A stretch of 23,654 nucleotides of DNA from Myxococcota bacterium (GTDB taxonomy: Bacteria > Myxococcota_C > UBA6777): positions 1-23,654 of the forward strand of contig CAUJFU010000129.1 in NCBI GenBank assembly GCA_963169055.1, in the 5' to 3' direction. Made by a program: the position numbers and the translations under genes. The notes under the pieces are model-generated. The model was not told where the DNA came from. It worked only from the letters and a program-made list of their open reading frames with translations, and did not search any database. Positions within the stretch are counted from its first letter, which is position 1; every line of letters begins with the position of its first letter. Below, one piece after another: positions 7,915 through 16,236 of this stretch.

Positions 7915-8005
7915 AGAACGCCCTCCCCGCCTTCGTCTCCCCTCCGTCTCTCTCCCCCTGATGAATACTTACCCCCCTCGCTCAAGCCGCTCCCACATCC
8001 CCATA

Positions 8006-8065
8006 GGACTTACGCGGTTTCATGGGACTTACGCGGTTTCATGCGGTGGGGTTCCACCCCATCGC
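8006..8065. repeat. Direct repeat plus GTGGGG/CCCC hairpin (dispersed palindromic element, copy 1)
   Basis: GGACTTACGCGGTTTCAT occurs twice in tandem (8006-8023, 8025-8042). It is followed by a 9-bp hairpin, GCGGTGGGG-TTCCA-CCCCATCGC (8043-8065, one G-T pair). A related element lies at 14411-14481. It sits between the convergent rpsU and Cys-rich lipoprotein genes. There is no T-tract on either side. Confidence 0.65.
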
Positions 8066-8072
8066 GCAAAGC

Positions 8073-9365
8073 TCACAAGCAGATCCCAAATCCCCCGAAT
8101 ACTCGGCACGTTTTGCGCCCTTGGCATTGAGAACACTCTGCGTCCGTCATGCAAGAGTTCGGGCACTGCGAAGGACTCCCGCCTTGTTTGCACTGAAAGG
8201 TATCGCAAGTGTACCCTTGGCCACAGGGACCGCAATCTGTGTTGCTCATGCAAAATCCCGGGCACGTCGTCGTTCCCCCTTGCTTGCAGGCGTTCTGTTG
8301 GCAACTGAAACCCTGCCCACAAGGATTGCACTGAAAGTCGACAAAGCATTGTGTCGGACATTGGGTCGTTGCGCCTTGCTTGCATTGAAAGTTATCGCAA
8401 ACAAAGCCTTGACCGCAGGGACCGCACTCTGTGTTGTTTGTGCAAAAAGACGGACAGGCGGGGGGTTGCGTCGATGGCTTACAAGCTCCGCTTTGGCAAG
8501 TGTAGCCTTGGCCGCATCCGTTGCACTGGATATCCACAAAACATTGTGCCGGACATTGTGGTGCGGTGCCTTGTTTGCATTGGAACTGTTGGCAAGTGTA
8601 GCCTTGGCCGCAAGATTGGCATTGGGTATCGGAAGCACAAAAGTTCGGACAAGTCGGGCCGGATTGTTGTGCGCATGTTCCATTTTGGCAGGTGTAGTTT
8701 TGCCCACAGCCGTTGCATTGCACGTCCACCACACATCCACCCGGACAGTTCGCAGGACTCGCGACTTTGCACGAACCTGTTTGGCATGTGTAGTTTTTCC
8801 CGCAGGGAAGGCATTGATCGTTTGCAAAACAAAATCCCGGGCATTGGTTTCCTTGTTTGGCGCACTGGCCGTTTTGGCACTGATACCCGACGCCGCACAC
8901 AAAACACTCCGCATCCGTTTGACAACTTGCCCGACAGGTCGGAACTTCGGGTGACGTCTCCGTCGATGGTGATTCGGTCGGAACTTCGGGCCTTTGTGAC
9001 TCGACCATCGCCTCGGATCCGCTTTCCACACCACCATCAGCGATGGCTTCTAGGCTGGCTTCCGCGATCACTTCTGCCGATGGCTCGGCAGCTTCCGCGA
9101 TCACTTCTGCGTTCGCTTCTGTCGTAGTTTCTTGGTTGCTCTGTTCTTGTACGGCTTCTTGCGTGATCCCCTCGCTGTTGCTGCCTCCCTCCACGCTGCG
9201 CGAAATACAAACTCCCCCTTCACACCGCGCCAGATCGACACATTGCGCATCCGTCTGACATTGCGCCCCGATCGGCGCACGACCACCGTCACAATGCAAC
9301 ATCACCAGCCCCACACACATTAAACCAAACCATACACCCCAACGCACTCGACCCAAATGCTCCAT
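8073..9365 (-). CDS. Cys-rich repeat lipoprotein-like protein (nine six-Cys repeats)
   Basis: A 430-residue secreted protein. A hydrophobic signal (VWFGLMCVGLVML) runs into HCDGG; this Cys may be lipidated, though His at -1 is not a standard lipobox. A short Cys pair region (AQCQTDAQC) and a Ser/Glu/Ala-rich linker (about 60-145) follow. Then nine tandem units of about 32 residues run to the end, each C-x3-C-x5-C-x2-CG-x4-C-x4-C (typical core CGQGYTC). This is an extracellular disulfide-rich array, function unknown. The start is ATG 9365, with GGAGAGG at 9374-9380; an in-frame TTG at 9386 overlaps that site and is rejected. It is a paralog in layout of the protein at 12573-14243 and is divergent from the pseudo-receiver gene. 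Confidence 0.82.
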   Translation of the reverse strand: MEHLGRVRWGVWFGLMCVGLVMLHCDGGRAPIGAQCQTDAQCVDLARCEGGVCISRSVEGGSNSEGITQEAVQEQSNQETTTEANAEVIAEAAEPSAEVIAEASLEAIADGGVESGSEAMVESQRPEVPTESPSTETSPEVPTCRASCQTDAECFVCGVGYQCQNGQCAKQGNQCPGFCFANDQCLPCGKNYTCQTGSCKVASPANCPGGCVVDVQCNGCGQNYTCQNGTCAQQSGPTCPNFCASDTQCQSCGQGYTCQQFQCKQGTAPQCPAQCFVDIQCNGCGQGYTCQSGACKPSTQPPACPSFCTNNTECGPCGQGFVCDNFQCKQGATTQCPTQCFVDFQCNPCGQGFSCQQNACKQGGTTTCPGFCMSNTDCGPCGQGYTCDTFQCKQGGSPSQCPNSCMTDAECSQCQGRKTCRVFGGFGICL

Positions 9366-9373
9366 CTGTTTTT

Positions 9374-9380
9374 CCTCTCC
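9374..9380 (-). promoter_or_regulatory. Ribosome-binding site deciding the start at 9365
   Basis: GGAGAGG on the minus strand lies 8 nt before ATG 9365. It falls inside the longer TTG-initiated frame, which argues against the TTG start. Confidence 0.6.
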
Positions 9381-9638
9381 ACTCAAACTGTCCGATTCTT
9401 CGACGATTGCGACAACCCTTTACACAAGACCTTGTTCGCGAGCAGCCAAAGATTCTTTGCGCGAGGGCTTGCGCCCCATCGCCCACCAACACACTATCCA
9501 TGCCTTGGCCCTTGATATCCCATCACGAGTATCTATACAACAGAGAACATAAAAGACCAAGCCCACACACGCTTTCGGTCGTCCTGCGTATCCACGCGCC
9601 TTTACTCTACACAAGAGGCCCCTTCGCAAGAGGTTGTC

Positions 9639-10643
9639 ATGCATACCGTCCTTGTTGCCGATCAAAACACACAATTTCTCGACCAGACGCGCTTCTTCCT
9701 TGAACAACAGGGCTACAACTTCCTGCAATCCGTCAACGGCGAAGAAGCCAAACTCAAACTTGAACACGACAAAGTCGACTTCTTCCTCGTCAATCTCGAT
9801 CTCCCTCTGATCGACGGACCCACTCTTTGCGAGTTTGTACGCAAAGAGCTCAACCGCCCTTGTGCCACCGCCCTGATGGTCTCCCAAGGCCACCCCATGC
9901 CAAGCCAAAACCGCCGAAACACCGCTGACAGCTTGATTATCCGCCCCCTTCAGCCTCGTATGCTGGTCACCTTTATCCAAAACCTAGAAACCATCCGCCG
10001 TCTTACCATCCAAAACATCGAACTCAAACGCCGCCTCCAAGACCCCAACGCCGCCCTACAAGCAGCTCCTGCACCCGCCCCTGTCGCTCCACCCGCCCCA
10101 GCACCCGCTCCTGCCCCCGCTCCAGCACCCGCACCTGCACCCCCACCAGCCCCCGAAGAACCCGACGGCCCCCACTATCCGATGAAATGGTTTCGCAAAC
10201 TCGCAACCCTCGAAGTCAAACGTGCGATCCGCTTCCATCAACCCCTCTCCCTTTTGCTGATGGCTTACGATTACACCGAAGAATACTTAAAGGCCCACCC
10301 AGAAAACGTCATCGAACTCCTCTCCACCGAACTGGCCTCGGCCTTGCGCAATTCCATCCGCGCCATCGATATCCCCGTCCAATTCTCCCGCGATCACCTT
10401 CTGATCTTGTTGCCGAACACTGGCATCGAAGGGGCCATCCGTGGCGCAACTCGCATCAAAAACACCCTCTACGAACACCTCCGCCAAAGCCCCGCTGCGC
10501 CCTACCATCCGCCCACGGTGAGCATCGGAGCCACCACGTCCCCTACCCAAGGGGACTTCAAGTTCACAGACCTCCTGCGCGATGCAACCCGCGCTCTGCG
10601 CGAAGTCCGACTCCAAGGCGGGGATGGTGTCTTTTACTGTTAA
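9639..10643 (+). CDS. Pseudo-receiver / degenerate GGDEF protein with Pro-Ala linker
   Basis: A 334-residue cytosolic protein. Residues 1-112 have the response-regulator receiver fold pattern (TVLVADQN…FFLVNLDLPLIDG…LIIRPLQP). The phospho-acceptor Asp is Asn (N52), the second acidic-pocket Asp is Gln (Q9) and the conserved Lys is Arg (R102), so phosphorylation is unlikely. A helix follows (112-135), then a Pro/Ala-rich linker of about 35 residues (roughly 138-172), then a GGDEF-like domain (from about 180: LEVKRAIRFHQPLSLLLMAYD) in which the GGDEF site reads SRDHL (250-254). Cyclase activity is therefore unlikely. It probably acts as a binding or scaffold protein. AAGAGG lies 6 nt before the ATG. 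The Ser/Thr kinase gene follows on the same strand 120 bp later, so they may be co-expressed. Confidence 0.82.
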   Translation: MHTVLVADQNTQFLDQTRFFLEQQGYNFLQSVNGEEAKLKLEHDKVDFFLVNLDLPLIDGPTLCEFVRKELNRPCATALMVSQGHPMPSQNRRNTADSLIIRPLQPRMLVTFIQNLETIRRLTIQNIELKRRLQDPNAALQAAPAPAPVAPPAPAPAPAPAPAPAPAPPPAPEEPDGPHYPMKWFRKLATLEVKRAIRFHQPLSLLLMAYDYTEEYLKAHPENVIELLSTELASALRNSIRAIDIPVQFSRDHLLILLPNTGIEGAIRGATRIKNTLYEHLRQSPAAPYHPPTVSIGATTSPTQGDFKFTDLLRDATRALREVRLQGGDGVFYC

Positions 10644-10763
10644 GCCGTCGTCTGCCCTTTTCACCCGACACACAACAGCCCTCTCGCAACATCGCAGGCA
10701 ACCCCGCCCCAAATGCTTCGAAAGAAGGCGGGATGTCCGCCCAAAAAAGGATCGAAAGCTCTC

Positions 10764-12365
10764 ATGTCATCAAAAACCCAACACGCTCAACCTCTGCCTC
10801 GAGATATCGGCGGCGGTCAGTATCGCTTGTTGCGCGAACTCGGTTCTGGCGGGATGGGAACCATCTTTTACGGTATCCACCTGATGACGGAACAGCCTGT
10901 CGCCATCAAAATGCTCCACCCGCAGTACTTCAAAGACGCCGAGATCCGCACGCGCTTTTTAAGTGAAGCCCGTACCATGGCCGCTCTCGGGCACCCAAAT
11001 ATCGTCCAATGGAAAAACTCCATCGAAGAACAAGGCGCGCTCTACCTTGTCATGCAATACATCGAAGGTGAAAACGCCGAAGATCGCCTCAAACGCTCTG
11101 GCCCCATGACCCCAGAAGATGCTATCCCCATCTCCTTACAAGTCCTCGCTGGACTCCATTATGTCCATAGCAAGGGCGTGATCCACCGTGACCTCAAGCC
11201 TTCCAATATCCTCATCAACAAAGAAGGCGTCGTCAAACTCGCAGACTTCGGCATCGCCAAGATGATGGGCGTCAACAGCCAAACCCAAGCCGGCATGGCC
11301 ATCGGCACTTTTCTCTATATGTCCCCCGAACAGATCCTCGCCAAAGAAATCGATCCTCGCAGTGATATCTATTCTTTTGGCATCACCCTCTTTGAACTCC
11401 TCACAGGACAACCCCCCTTCTCCGGCGAAACCCACTACGACGTCTGCAAAAAGCACCTCGAAGACCCCCTCCCTTCCGTCAAAAAACTCAATCCCAAGAT
11501 CCCCAAAGAACTCGAACTCATCCTCAAAAAAGCCACCCAAAAAGACCCCAACCAACGCTACCCCAACGTCAAAGAATTCTCCGAAGACCTCTACAAAGCT
11601 TTCCCTCAATTCGCCGAAAAAGCCACCCGCCTCTCGGGCTTACTCCCCGCTCTCCACGGCACCATCCCCGCCTCCCCTGCCCCCAAACCGAGCATCTTGC
11701 GCCAATTTGTCTGGCTCTCGCTACTCGCTGGCATCGTCGCAGGCGTCGGATACGCCTACTTTAGCGAGAGCCTCTTTCTTCCCGAAACATCGACCCGACA
11801 ATGGCTGCCTCTTCCCTTCACCGAAACCTTTCGCCGCGATGTCGGACTTTGGCCCACAGGCGCTCGATTTGGCGCGCAGATATCCTTGCACAACGGACGC
11901 TACACTGTCCGCACACGCAACGGCACCGCCATGACCACCGCTTGCCCTAGCACCCTCGTTCCCCTCCAACAACACGGTCACGTCGAGATTACCACTCACG
12001 TCGACAAAGCCGACTCGCGTGGCCGTGCGATCCACGGTATCGCTCTGTTCTTTGACACCGAACAAAACAAAAGTCGCGGATACTACGCTGCTATCGATCC
12101 CCACAACCAGCGCGTCGCACTCTACCGCATCCAACACGGCAACAAACACCCCCTCCTCCCTTGGCAACAACACCCCGCCATCGAACCCAAACAACCCAAT
12201 ACCCTCAGCCTCCAAGCCTCACAAGGCGAACTCAAGCTGTCCATCAACCAACACGCCCTTCCCTCCGTCCAAGACAACACCTTTCAGACGGGACGCGCTT
12301 GTGTCTTTGTCCAACAAGGCCGAGCCTCCGTCTCTTTTACTCGCTTCGCTGTCTCTCTGCCCTAA
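10764..12365 (+). CDS. Transmembrane Hanks-type Ser/Thr protein kinase with C-terminal sandwich domain
   Basis: A 533-residue inner-membrane protein. The cytosolic kinase domain (about 20-285) has an intact active site: GSGGMG loop (27-32), VAIK (K49), HRDLKPSN (141-148, catalytic D143), DFG (161-163), GTFLYMSPEQ and SDIYSFG. A short linker is followed by one membrane helix (about 314-333) and a ~195-residue exported domain. That domain begins WLPLPFTETF and contains GRYTVRTRNG and GYYAAIDPHNQRVALYR, resembling the LamG/DUF1080-like beta sandwich seen on other bacterial kinases; it may bind glycans. Start: ATG 10764 has AAAGGA about 12 nt upstream. The earlier ATG 10713 has no such site and adds 17 basic residues. 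It lies between the pseudo-receiver gene and a Cys-rich lipoprotein gene and may respond to envelope signals. Confidence 0.9.
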   Translation: MSSKTQHAQPLPRDIGGGQYRLLRELGSGGMGTIFYGIHLMTEQPVAIKMLHPQYFKDAEIRTRFLSEARTMAALGHPNIVQWKNSIEEQGALYLVMQYIEGENAEDRLKRSGPMTPEDAIPISLQVLAGLHYVHSKGVIHRDLKPSNILINKEGVVKLADFGIAKMMGVNSQTQAGMAIGTFLYMSPEQILAKEIDPRSDIYSFGITLFELLTGQPPFSGETHYDVCKKHLEDPLPSVKKLNPKIPKELELILKKATQKDPNQRYPNVKEFSEDLYKAFPQFAEKATRLSGLLPALHGTIPASPAPKPSILRQFVWLSLLAGIVAGVGYAYFSESLFLPETSTRQWLPLPFTETFRRDVGLWPTGARFGAQISLHNGRYTVRTRNGTAMTTACPSTLVPLQQHGHVEITTHVDKADSRGRAIHGIALFFDTEQNKSRGYYAAIDPHNQRVALYRIQHGNKHPLLPWQQHPAIEPKQPNTLSLQASQGELKLSINQHALPSVQDNTFQTGRACVFVQQGRASVSFTRFAVSLP

Positions 12366-12380
12366 CCTCCCTCCTTTCCG

Positions 12381-12440
12381 CAACAAAACGACCCCACCCC
12401 TCACCACAACAAAACGACCCCCCCTCTTCCACAACAAAAG
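12381..12440. repeat. Degenerate tandem repeat, unit about 26 bp
   Basis: CAACAAAACGACCCC occurs at 12381-12395 and 12407-12421, with a third partial copy (CAACAAAA) at about 12432. It lies just after the kinase stop codon and no hairpin is seen. Confidence 0.65.
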
Positions 12441-12494
12441 AAACTGAGACACACCCTTCTCTCCGCTAGGTCTTTGGGGTAACGTGCGGCTGCT

Positions 12495-12512
12495 GTTTGC
12501 GAACACGCAAAC
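12495..12512. promoter_or_regulatory. Perfect 7-bp inverted repeat upstream of Cys-rich gene
   Basis: GTTTGCG-AACA-CGCAAAC lies about 60 bp before the start codon at 12573. It has operator-like symmetry or could form a leader hairpin. There is no T-tract, so it is not a terminator. Confidence 0.35.
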
Positions 12513-12572
12513 CAACACAACCAAACACTCAACGCAACACCATGAGACCCCCCAAAATAAAGGAGAAAACAG

Positions 12573-14243
12573 ATGCGTATGTGGCTCAAAAGATTCGGAT
12601 GGCCTTTGGCCCTCTGCACGGCGTTTTTGTACGTCAGCCTCGCTTACCAAACTTCCTGTACCCCCGAGTCAACGGGTACAACTTGCAAACAAGACTCCGA
12701 GTGTACCTCCCCCCAAGTCTGCTTGCTTGGCACCTGTCAAGCCCGCCCCGACGGCGGTAGCGGCACCGAAACCTCCAACACCGAAACCTCCCAAGAGATC
12801 AATCCTTCCGAACCTGCCGCCGAAACCTCCCAAGAGATCGACCCTTCCGAGCCTGCCGCCGAAACCTCCCAAGAGATCGATCCTTCCGAACCTGCCACCG
12901 AAACTTCCCAAGAGATCGACCCTTCCGAGCCCGCCCAAGAACCCGCTCCCACCGAATCCTCCACCGAGACCACACCCTCCGAAGTGATCCCCGAGGCCGG
13001 CACCGAAACCACACCTGAACCCACACCCGAACCCACACCCGAAACCACACCGACTTGCCCCCAAACGTGTACAACCAACGCACAATGCAACGTCGCCGCC
13101 TGCGGAAGCAACCGTTACTGCGTTGGAGGCCGTTGCGCCGCCCAAGTCTGCCCCGCCACTTGCGTACTCAACGAGCAATGCAACGTCGCCGCCTGTGGAA
13201 CTCGTACTTACTGCAACAACAACGCTTGCCAAGCCCCACCCACCCAATGCCCCCAACGTTGCGGCGATACCAACGATTGCAACATCGCCGCCTGTGGAAC
13301 CCGTACCCTCTGCAACAACGGCACTTGCCAAGCCCCCCCTGCGCAATGCCCCGTGTTGTGCGGAAACGACGACCGTTGCGACTTGATCCCCTCTTGTACA
13401 ACACGCACTTACTGTAGCCCACAGCGTCAATGCACCACCGAACCCGCACAATGCCCGGGAGGCTGCACTGCCAGCGTCAACTGCCTCGCCAAAGCCTGTG
13501 GTACCCGTACTTCGTGCGTCAACGGCCAATGCGTCGACCGCTCCACCCAATGCCCAAGCGACGGAAACTGCCGTAGCAACGCCGATTGCGCAGTCAGCGG
13601 CTGCGGAACTCGTACCCAATGCGTCAACAACGACTGCCGTACTCCCCAATGCCCCAACACCTGCACCAGCGACGCCAACTGCCCCACCGCTGCTTGTGGA
13701 ACCCGTACCAAATGCACCAACGGCACTTGCCAAACCCCGCCGCCCCCCTGCACCCGCGACCGCGAATGCCCGCAAGGCTTCATCTGCGAAAACAGCGTCT
13801 GCACCGCAGGTTGTCGTGGAAACTCCGATTGCCCCACCAACGCCCCGCTCTGCTATAAAAACCCATCCACCGCTGCCATCGGCGTTTGCAGCCCCCAATG
13901 CCCCACCCGCTGCACCAGCAACGCCAACTGCGCAGCCCCTGCTTGCGGCAAAAACACCGTCTGTGGCCCCAATGGAAGCTGTCAGCCCCCACCCTCTTGC
14001 GCACGCGACCGCGACTGCCAAGTCGGTTTCATCTGCGAAAACACCCTCTGCACCGCAGGTTGCCGCAGCGTCGCAGATTGCGGAACCAACCAGACTTGCA
14101 CCATCCCAAGCGGTTCTACCGTCGGCCAATGCACCAACACCACCCCACCCCAATGCCCCACCCGCTGCGCTAATGACGCCGAATGCAACATCCCCGCCTG
14201 CGCAAACCGCAACAACTGCCGCGCTGGTTTCTGTTCCTTCTGA
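12573..14243 (+). CDS. Cys-rich repeat secreted protein, paralog of the 8073-9365 product
   Basis: A 556-residue exported protein. A signal-like segment (WPLALCTAFLYVSLAYQTSC) is followed by a first Cys (C29) that could be lipidated, although the site is atypical; signal peptidase I cleavage after SLA is the alternative. Residues 38-55 are a small Cys cluster. Then come four 13-residue repeats (ETSQEIDPSEPAA type, 71-122) and a Thr/Pro/Glu linker. From about 163 to the end there are nine Cys units of about 32 residues with the core ACGTRTYC, interrupted by two shorter CxRDxxC-x-GFICEN inserts. AAGGAG at 12560-12565 lies 7 nt before the ATG. The plan (signal, Cys pair, acidic linker, nine repeats) equals that of the divergent lipoprotein upstream. 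Function unknown; surface recognition or protection is a guess. Confidence 0.82.
   Translation: MRMWLKRFGWPLALCTAFLYVSLAYQTSCTPESTGTTCKQDSECTSPQVCLLGTCQARPDGGSGTETSNTETSQEINPSEPAAETSQEIDPSEPAAETSQEIDPSEPATETSQEIDPSEPAQEPAPTESSTETTPSEVIPEAGTETTPEPTPEPTPETTPTCPQTCTTNAQCNVAACGSNRYCVGGRCAAQVCPATCVLNEQCNVAACGTRTYCNNNACQAPPTQCPQRCGDTNDCNIAACGTRTLCNNGTCQAPPAQCPVLCGNDDRCDLIPSCTTRTYCSPQRQCTTEPAQCPGGCTASVNCLAKACGTRTSCVNGQCVDRSTQCPSDGNCRSNADCAVSGCGTRTQCVNNDCRTPQCPNTCTSDANCPTAACGTRTKCTNGTCQTPPPPCTRDRECPQGFICENSVCTAGCRGNSDCPTNAPLCYKNPSTAAIGVCSPQCPTRCTSNANCAAPACGKNTVCGPNGSCQPPPSCARDRDCQVGFICENTLCTAGCRSVADCGTNQTCTIPSGSTVGQCTNTTPPQCPTRCANDAECNIPACANRNNCRAGFCSF
12783..12938 (+). repeat. In-frame 39-bp tandem repeat x4
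   Basis: Four direct copies (12783, 12822, 12861, 12900) each encode a 13-residue acidic unit ETSQEI-N/D-PSEPA. Copies differ by a few silent C/T changes and one Ala/Thr change. The exact multiple of three bases makes copy-number change frame-neutral. Confidence 0.9.
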
Positions 14244-14311
14244 GCTTCCTACCTATCCTATCGATACTGGACTTATACGATATCCGAAAAAAGTGTACAC
14301 AATGGGTCGAT

Positions 14312-14366
14312 GCGATCCGTTGTAAACGCCCTGTGGTTGGGCAGCCACAGGGGTCTGCCCCTACAT
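14312..14366. repeat. Dispersed palindromic element, copy A (full)
   Basis: It starts GCGATCCGTTGTAAACGCCC and ends AGCCACAGGGGTCTGCCCCT plus ACAT. The left half matches copy B at 18306, and the right half matches copy C at 18176 in 22 of 24 bases. It contains internal inverted repeats (CCTGTGGTTGGGCAGCCACAGG, 20+ bp with CCTGTGG/CCACAGG). It resembles short mobile or REP-like intergenic repeats of many bacteria. Confidence 0.65.
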
Positions 14367-14410
14367 CTTCACGATCACACAACGGGCGGATTTCGTATTA
14401 TCCGTGCAGA

Positions 14411-14481
14411 ACTCACGCGGTTGGTTTGTTTTTGTGGGGTTTTACCCCACGCCCCACAAGGGACTGTCGCCCCTTGACCCC
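14411..14481. repeat. Dispersed palindromic element (GTGGGG/CCCCAC), copy 2
   Basis: It begins ACTCACGCGGTT, compared with ACTTACGCGGTT at 8009. A perfect hairpin GTGGGG-TTTTA-CCCCAC follows (14434-14450), then an AAGGG…CCCTT inverted repeat and TTGACCCC. The overall form is like the widespread 'tgggg…cccca…aaggg…ccctt…gacccc' intergenic repeats of many bacteria. Confidence 0.65.
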
Positions 14482-14555
14482 AAATTGGCGGAGTGATCCA
14501 AGGTTTTTCAAACCCACAACAGCACCGCTTGAAACGGCGCGAACGCGGGGGTTTT

Positions 14556-14602
14556 TATCGATCAGGAGGGGTTATCGATCAGGAAGGGTTGTCGATCAGC
14601 GG
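14556..14602. repeat. 17-bp tandem repeat overlapping the end of the S1-domain gene
   Basis: TATCGATCAGGAGGGGT, TATCGATCAGGAAGGGT and a partial TGTCGATCAGCGG run in tandem. The last copy contains the stop codon (14596-14598) of the minus-strand S1 gene, so the repeat may have spread outward from the gene end. Confidence 0.7.
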
Positions 14603-16149
14603 CCTTTTTTCAACAGTTCTGCCAGCGTCCCAAAGCCGCGCTTGTCTTGATCTGCCATCTGCTTCTTGTATTCGCGGGTTTGTGCGCGTTCTTCGGCAGC
14701 TTCGACTGCTTTACGACTCAAGCGCAAGCGGTTGTTGGCTTTGTCGTTTTGGATCAAGGCCGCTCGAAACGCTGTACCTGCGGGGAACATCTTGGCGTGA
14801 TCTGCGCCGCGAGGCGTTCCCATCTCAACGTTCGGGATCAAGCCCTTTTGCCCACCCGGCAACAGCACAAAAACGCCGAAGGGTTCGATCTTTTCGACCG
14901 TCACCTCGAAGATATCCCCTTCACGCAAACCGTCGTTCGATGGACGTGGCTTTGCGGGGGCTTCTTCGACTTCGGCATGGGGGGTTTCTTCCAAAGCGCG
15001 GATACTCAAGCCGATCCGCTTGCGCGCAGGATCAAGCTGAATCACTTTGACCGTGTGGCGATCTCCCACCGTCAACGCCTCGCGTGGATGACCGATCCGC
15101 TTGAGCGAGATCTCCGAGATATGCACCAAACCTTCAACGCCCGGCACAAGCTCCATAAACGCACCAAACGGCTCCATCCGCATCACGGTAGCCTCGCGCA
15201 CAGCGCCTTCTTGGAGATCCTGCAAGATCGTCTCCCACGGATCACTTTCAAGCGCTTTGATCGACAACGAGATCCGATTGCTCTGCGGCTGGAGCCCGAT
15301 CACCTTGACGCGCACGCTTTGGCCTTTTTGCAACGCTTCGGATGCCTTTGCGATCCGCGAATGCGAGATCTCCGAAACATGCACCAACCCTTCGAGCCCA
15401 CCGAGATCCACAAAAGCCCCGTAATCGGTCAACGAAGTCACTTTTCCATCCAGAACAACTCCTTCGCTGATCTGCTCGCGCATCGCATTCGCCTTCTTCG
15501 CGGCCTCTTCTTCCAACAACCCTTTGCGCGACACCACGATCTTGCGACCGCCTTCTTTCACTTCGGTGATCCGTACCGTCAGCGTCGTCCCCACGTACTG
15601 ATCGGGGTTTTCGCAAAAGCGCAACTCGATCTGCGACACGGGGCAAAAAGCTCGCTTTCCAAACACTTCGACCTCAAGGCCCCCTTTATTGCGCGAGATC
15701 ACCTTCGCTTCCACAGGGATACGGCTCTCATGGGCTTCTTCGATCGCCGCCATCACATCTTCGCCCGCCTTCATCTGCAAGCCCAATTCAAGCTGATCGC
15801 CCGAAGAGACCGTCACATACGCACGCACTCGCTCTCCCACCGTCGGAACGGGCTTTCCTGCATGCACAAACGCTTCTTTGCTCATCGATGCCTCGCTCTT
15901 TCCGCCCAGCGCAACAAAGATGTTCTCCCCACCGACTTTGATCACCTCGCCTTCCACTTCTTGCCCCACCGCAAAATCGGTCGGACGCTCCACGCGATTG
16001 AGATAAGCCTCCATCAAAGCCGCGTCGTCTTCGCTCTCTTGAAAGATATCCGTGGTCGGGATCGCCTGCTTTGTCTCTTTTTCTGCGAGACCTTGGGCGG
16101 TTTCGGGGTTCGTGTTGGTGGTTTGGTTCGTATTCACGGGCGTTTCCAT
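14596..16149 (-). CDS. Five-domain S1 RNA-binding protein (ribosomal protein S1-like)
   Basis: A 517-residue cytosolic RNA-binding protein. It has an acidic, Thr/Asn-rich N-terminus (1-58), then five S1 OB-fold domains at about 61-127, 142-210, 229-300, 314-386 and 408-482. Domains 3 and 4 are the most typical (DYGAFVDLGGLEGLVHVSEIS; PFGAFMEL…GLVHISEIS). A basic tail ends GFGTLAELLKKGR. E. coli S1 has six domains; this could be the organism's S1 or a paralog acting in mRNA binding or translation. The start is ATG 16149 with GGAG 8 nt upstream; the longer frame to 16233 lacks a site and homology. It lies 87 bp downstream of holC on the same strand, probably in one operon. Confidence 0.88.
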   Translation of the reverse strand: METPVNTNQTTNTNPETAQGLAEKETKQAIPTTDIFQESEDDAALMEAYLNRVERPTDFAVGQEVEGEVIKVGGENIFVALGGKSEASMSKEAFVHAGKPVPTVGERVRAYVTVSSGDQLELGLQMKAGEDVMAAIEEAHESRIPVEAKVISRNKGGLEVEVFGKRAFCPVSQIELRFCENPDQYVGTTLTVRITEVKEGGRKIVVSRKGLLEEEAAKKANAMREQISEGVVLDGKVTSLTDYGAFVDLGGLEGLVHVSEISHSRIAKASEALQKGQSVRVKVIGLQPQSNRISLSIKALESDPWETILQDLQEGAVREATVMRMEPFGAFMELVPGVEGLVHISEISLKRIGHPREALTVGDRHTVKVIQLDPARKRIGLSIRALEETPHAEVEEAPAKPRPSNDGLREGDIFEVTVEKIEPFGVFVLLPGGQKGLIPNVEMGTPRGADHAKMFPAGTAFRAALIQNDKANNRLRLSRKAVEAAEERAQTREYKKQMADQDKRGFGTLAELLKKGR

Positions 16150-16236
16150 TTCTATCGCTCCATCCGAGGCGAGTCGAGGCAAAAAGGCGACAACACCCCC
16201 CAACAAAGCGCTTCCTCTGCTGGAGGTCATCAACGA

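Larger units (their letters stand above)
14244..14595. other. 352-bp convergent intergenic region rich in short repeats
   Basis: No gene. It holds a copy of the GCCCTGT/GGGCAGCC dispersed element (14312-14366), a GTGGGG/CCCCAC palindromic element (14411-14481) and, at its end, a 17-bp tandem repeat. Two converging transcription units end here, but I see no classical terminator. Confidence 0.5.

Noticed and set aside
12783-12938. Possible CRISPR-like array
   Set aside because: The copies are directly adjacent without spacers and are in frame with the gene.
12669-14153. Minus-strand open frame of 494 codons antisense to the Cys-rich gene
   Set aside because: The Gly/Ala/Val-rich product is the expected reflection of Cys/Thr/Asn codons in the real repeats.
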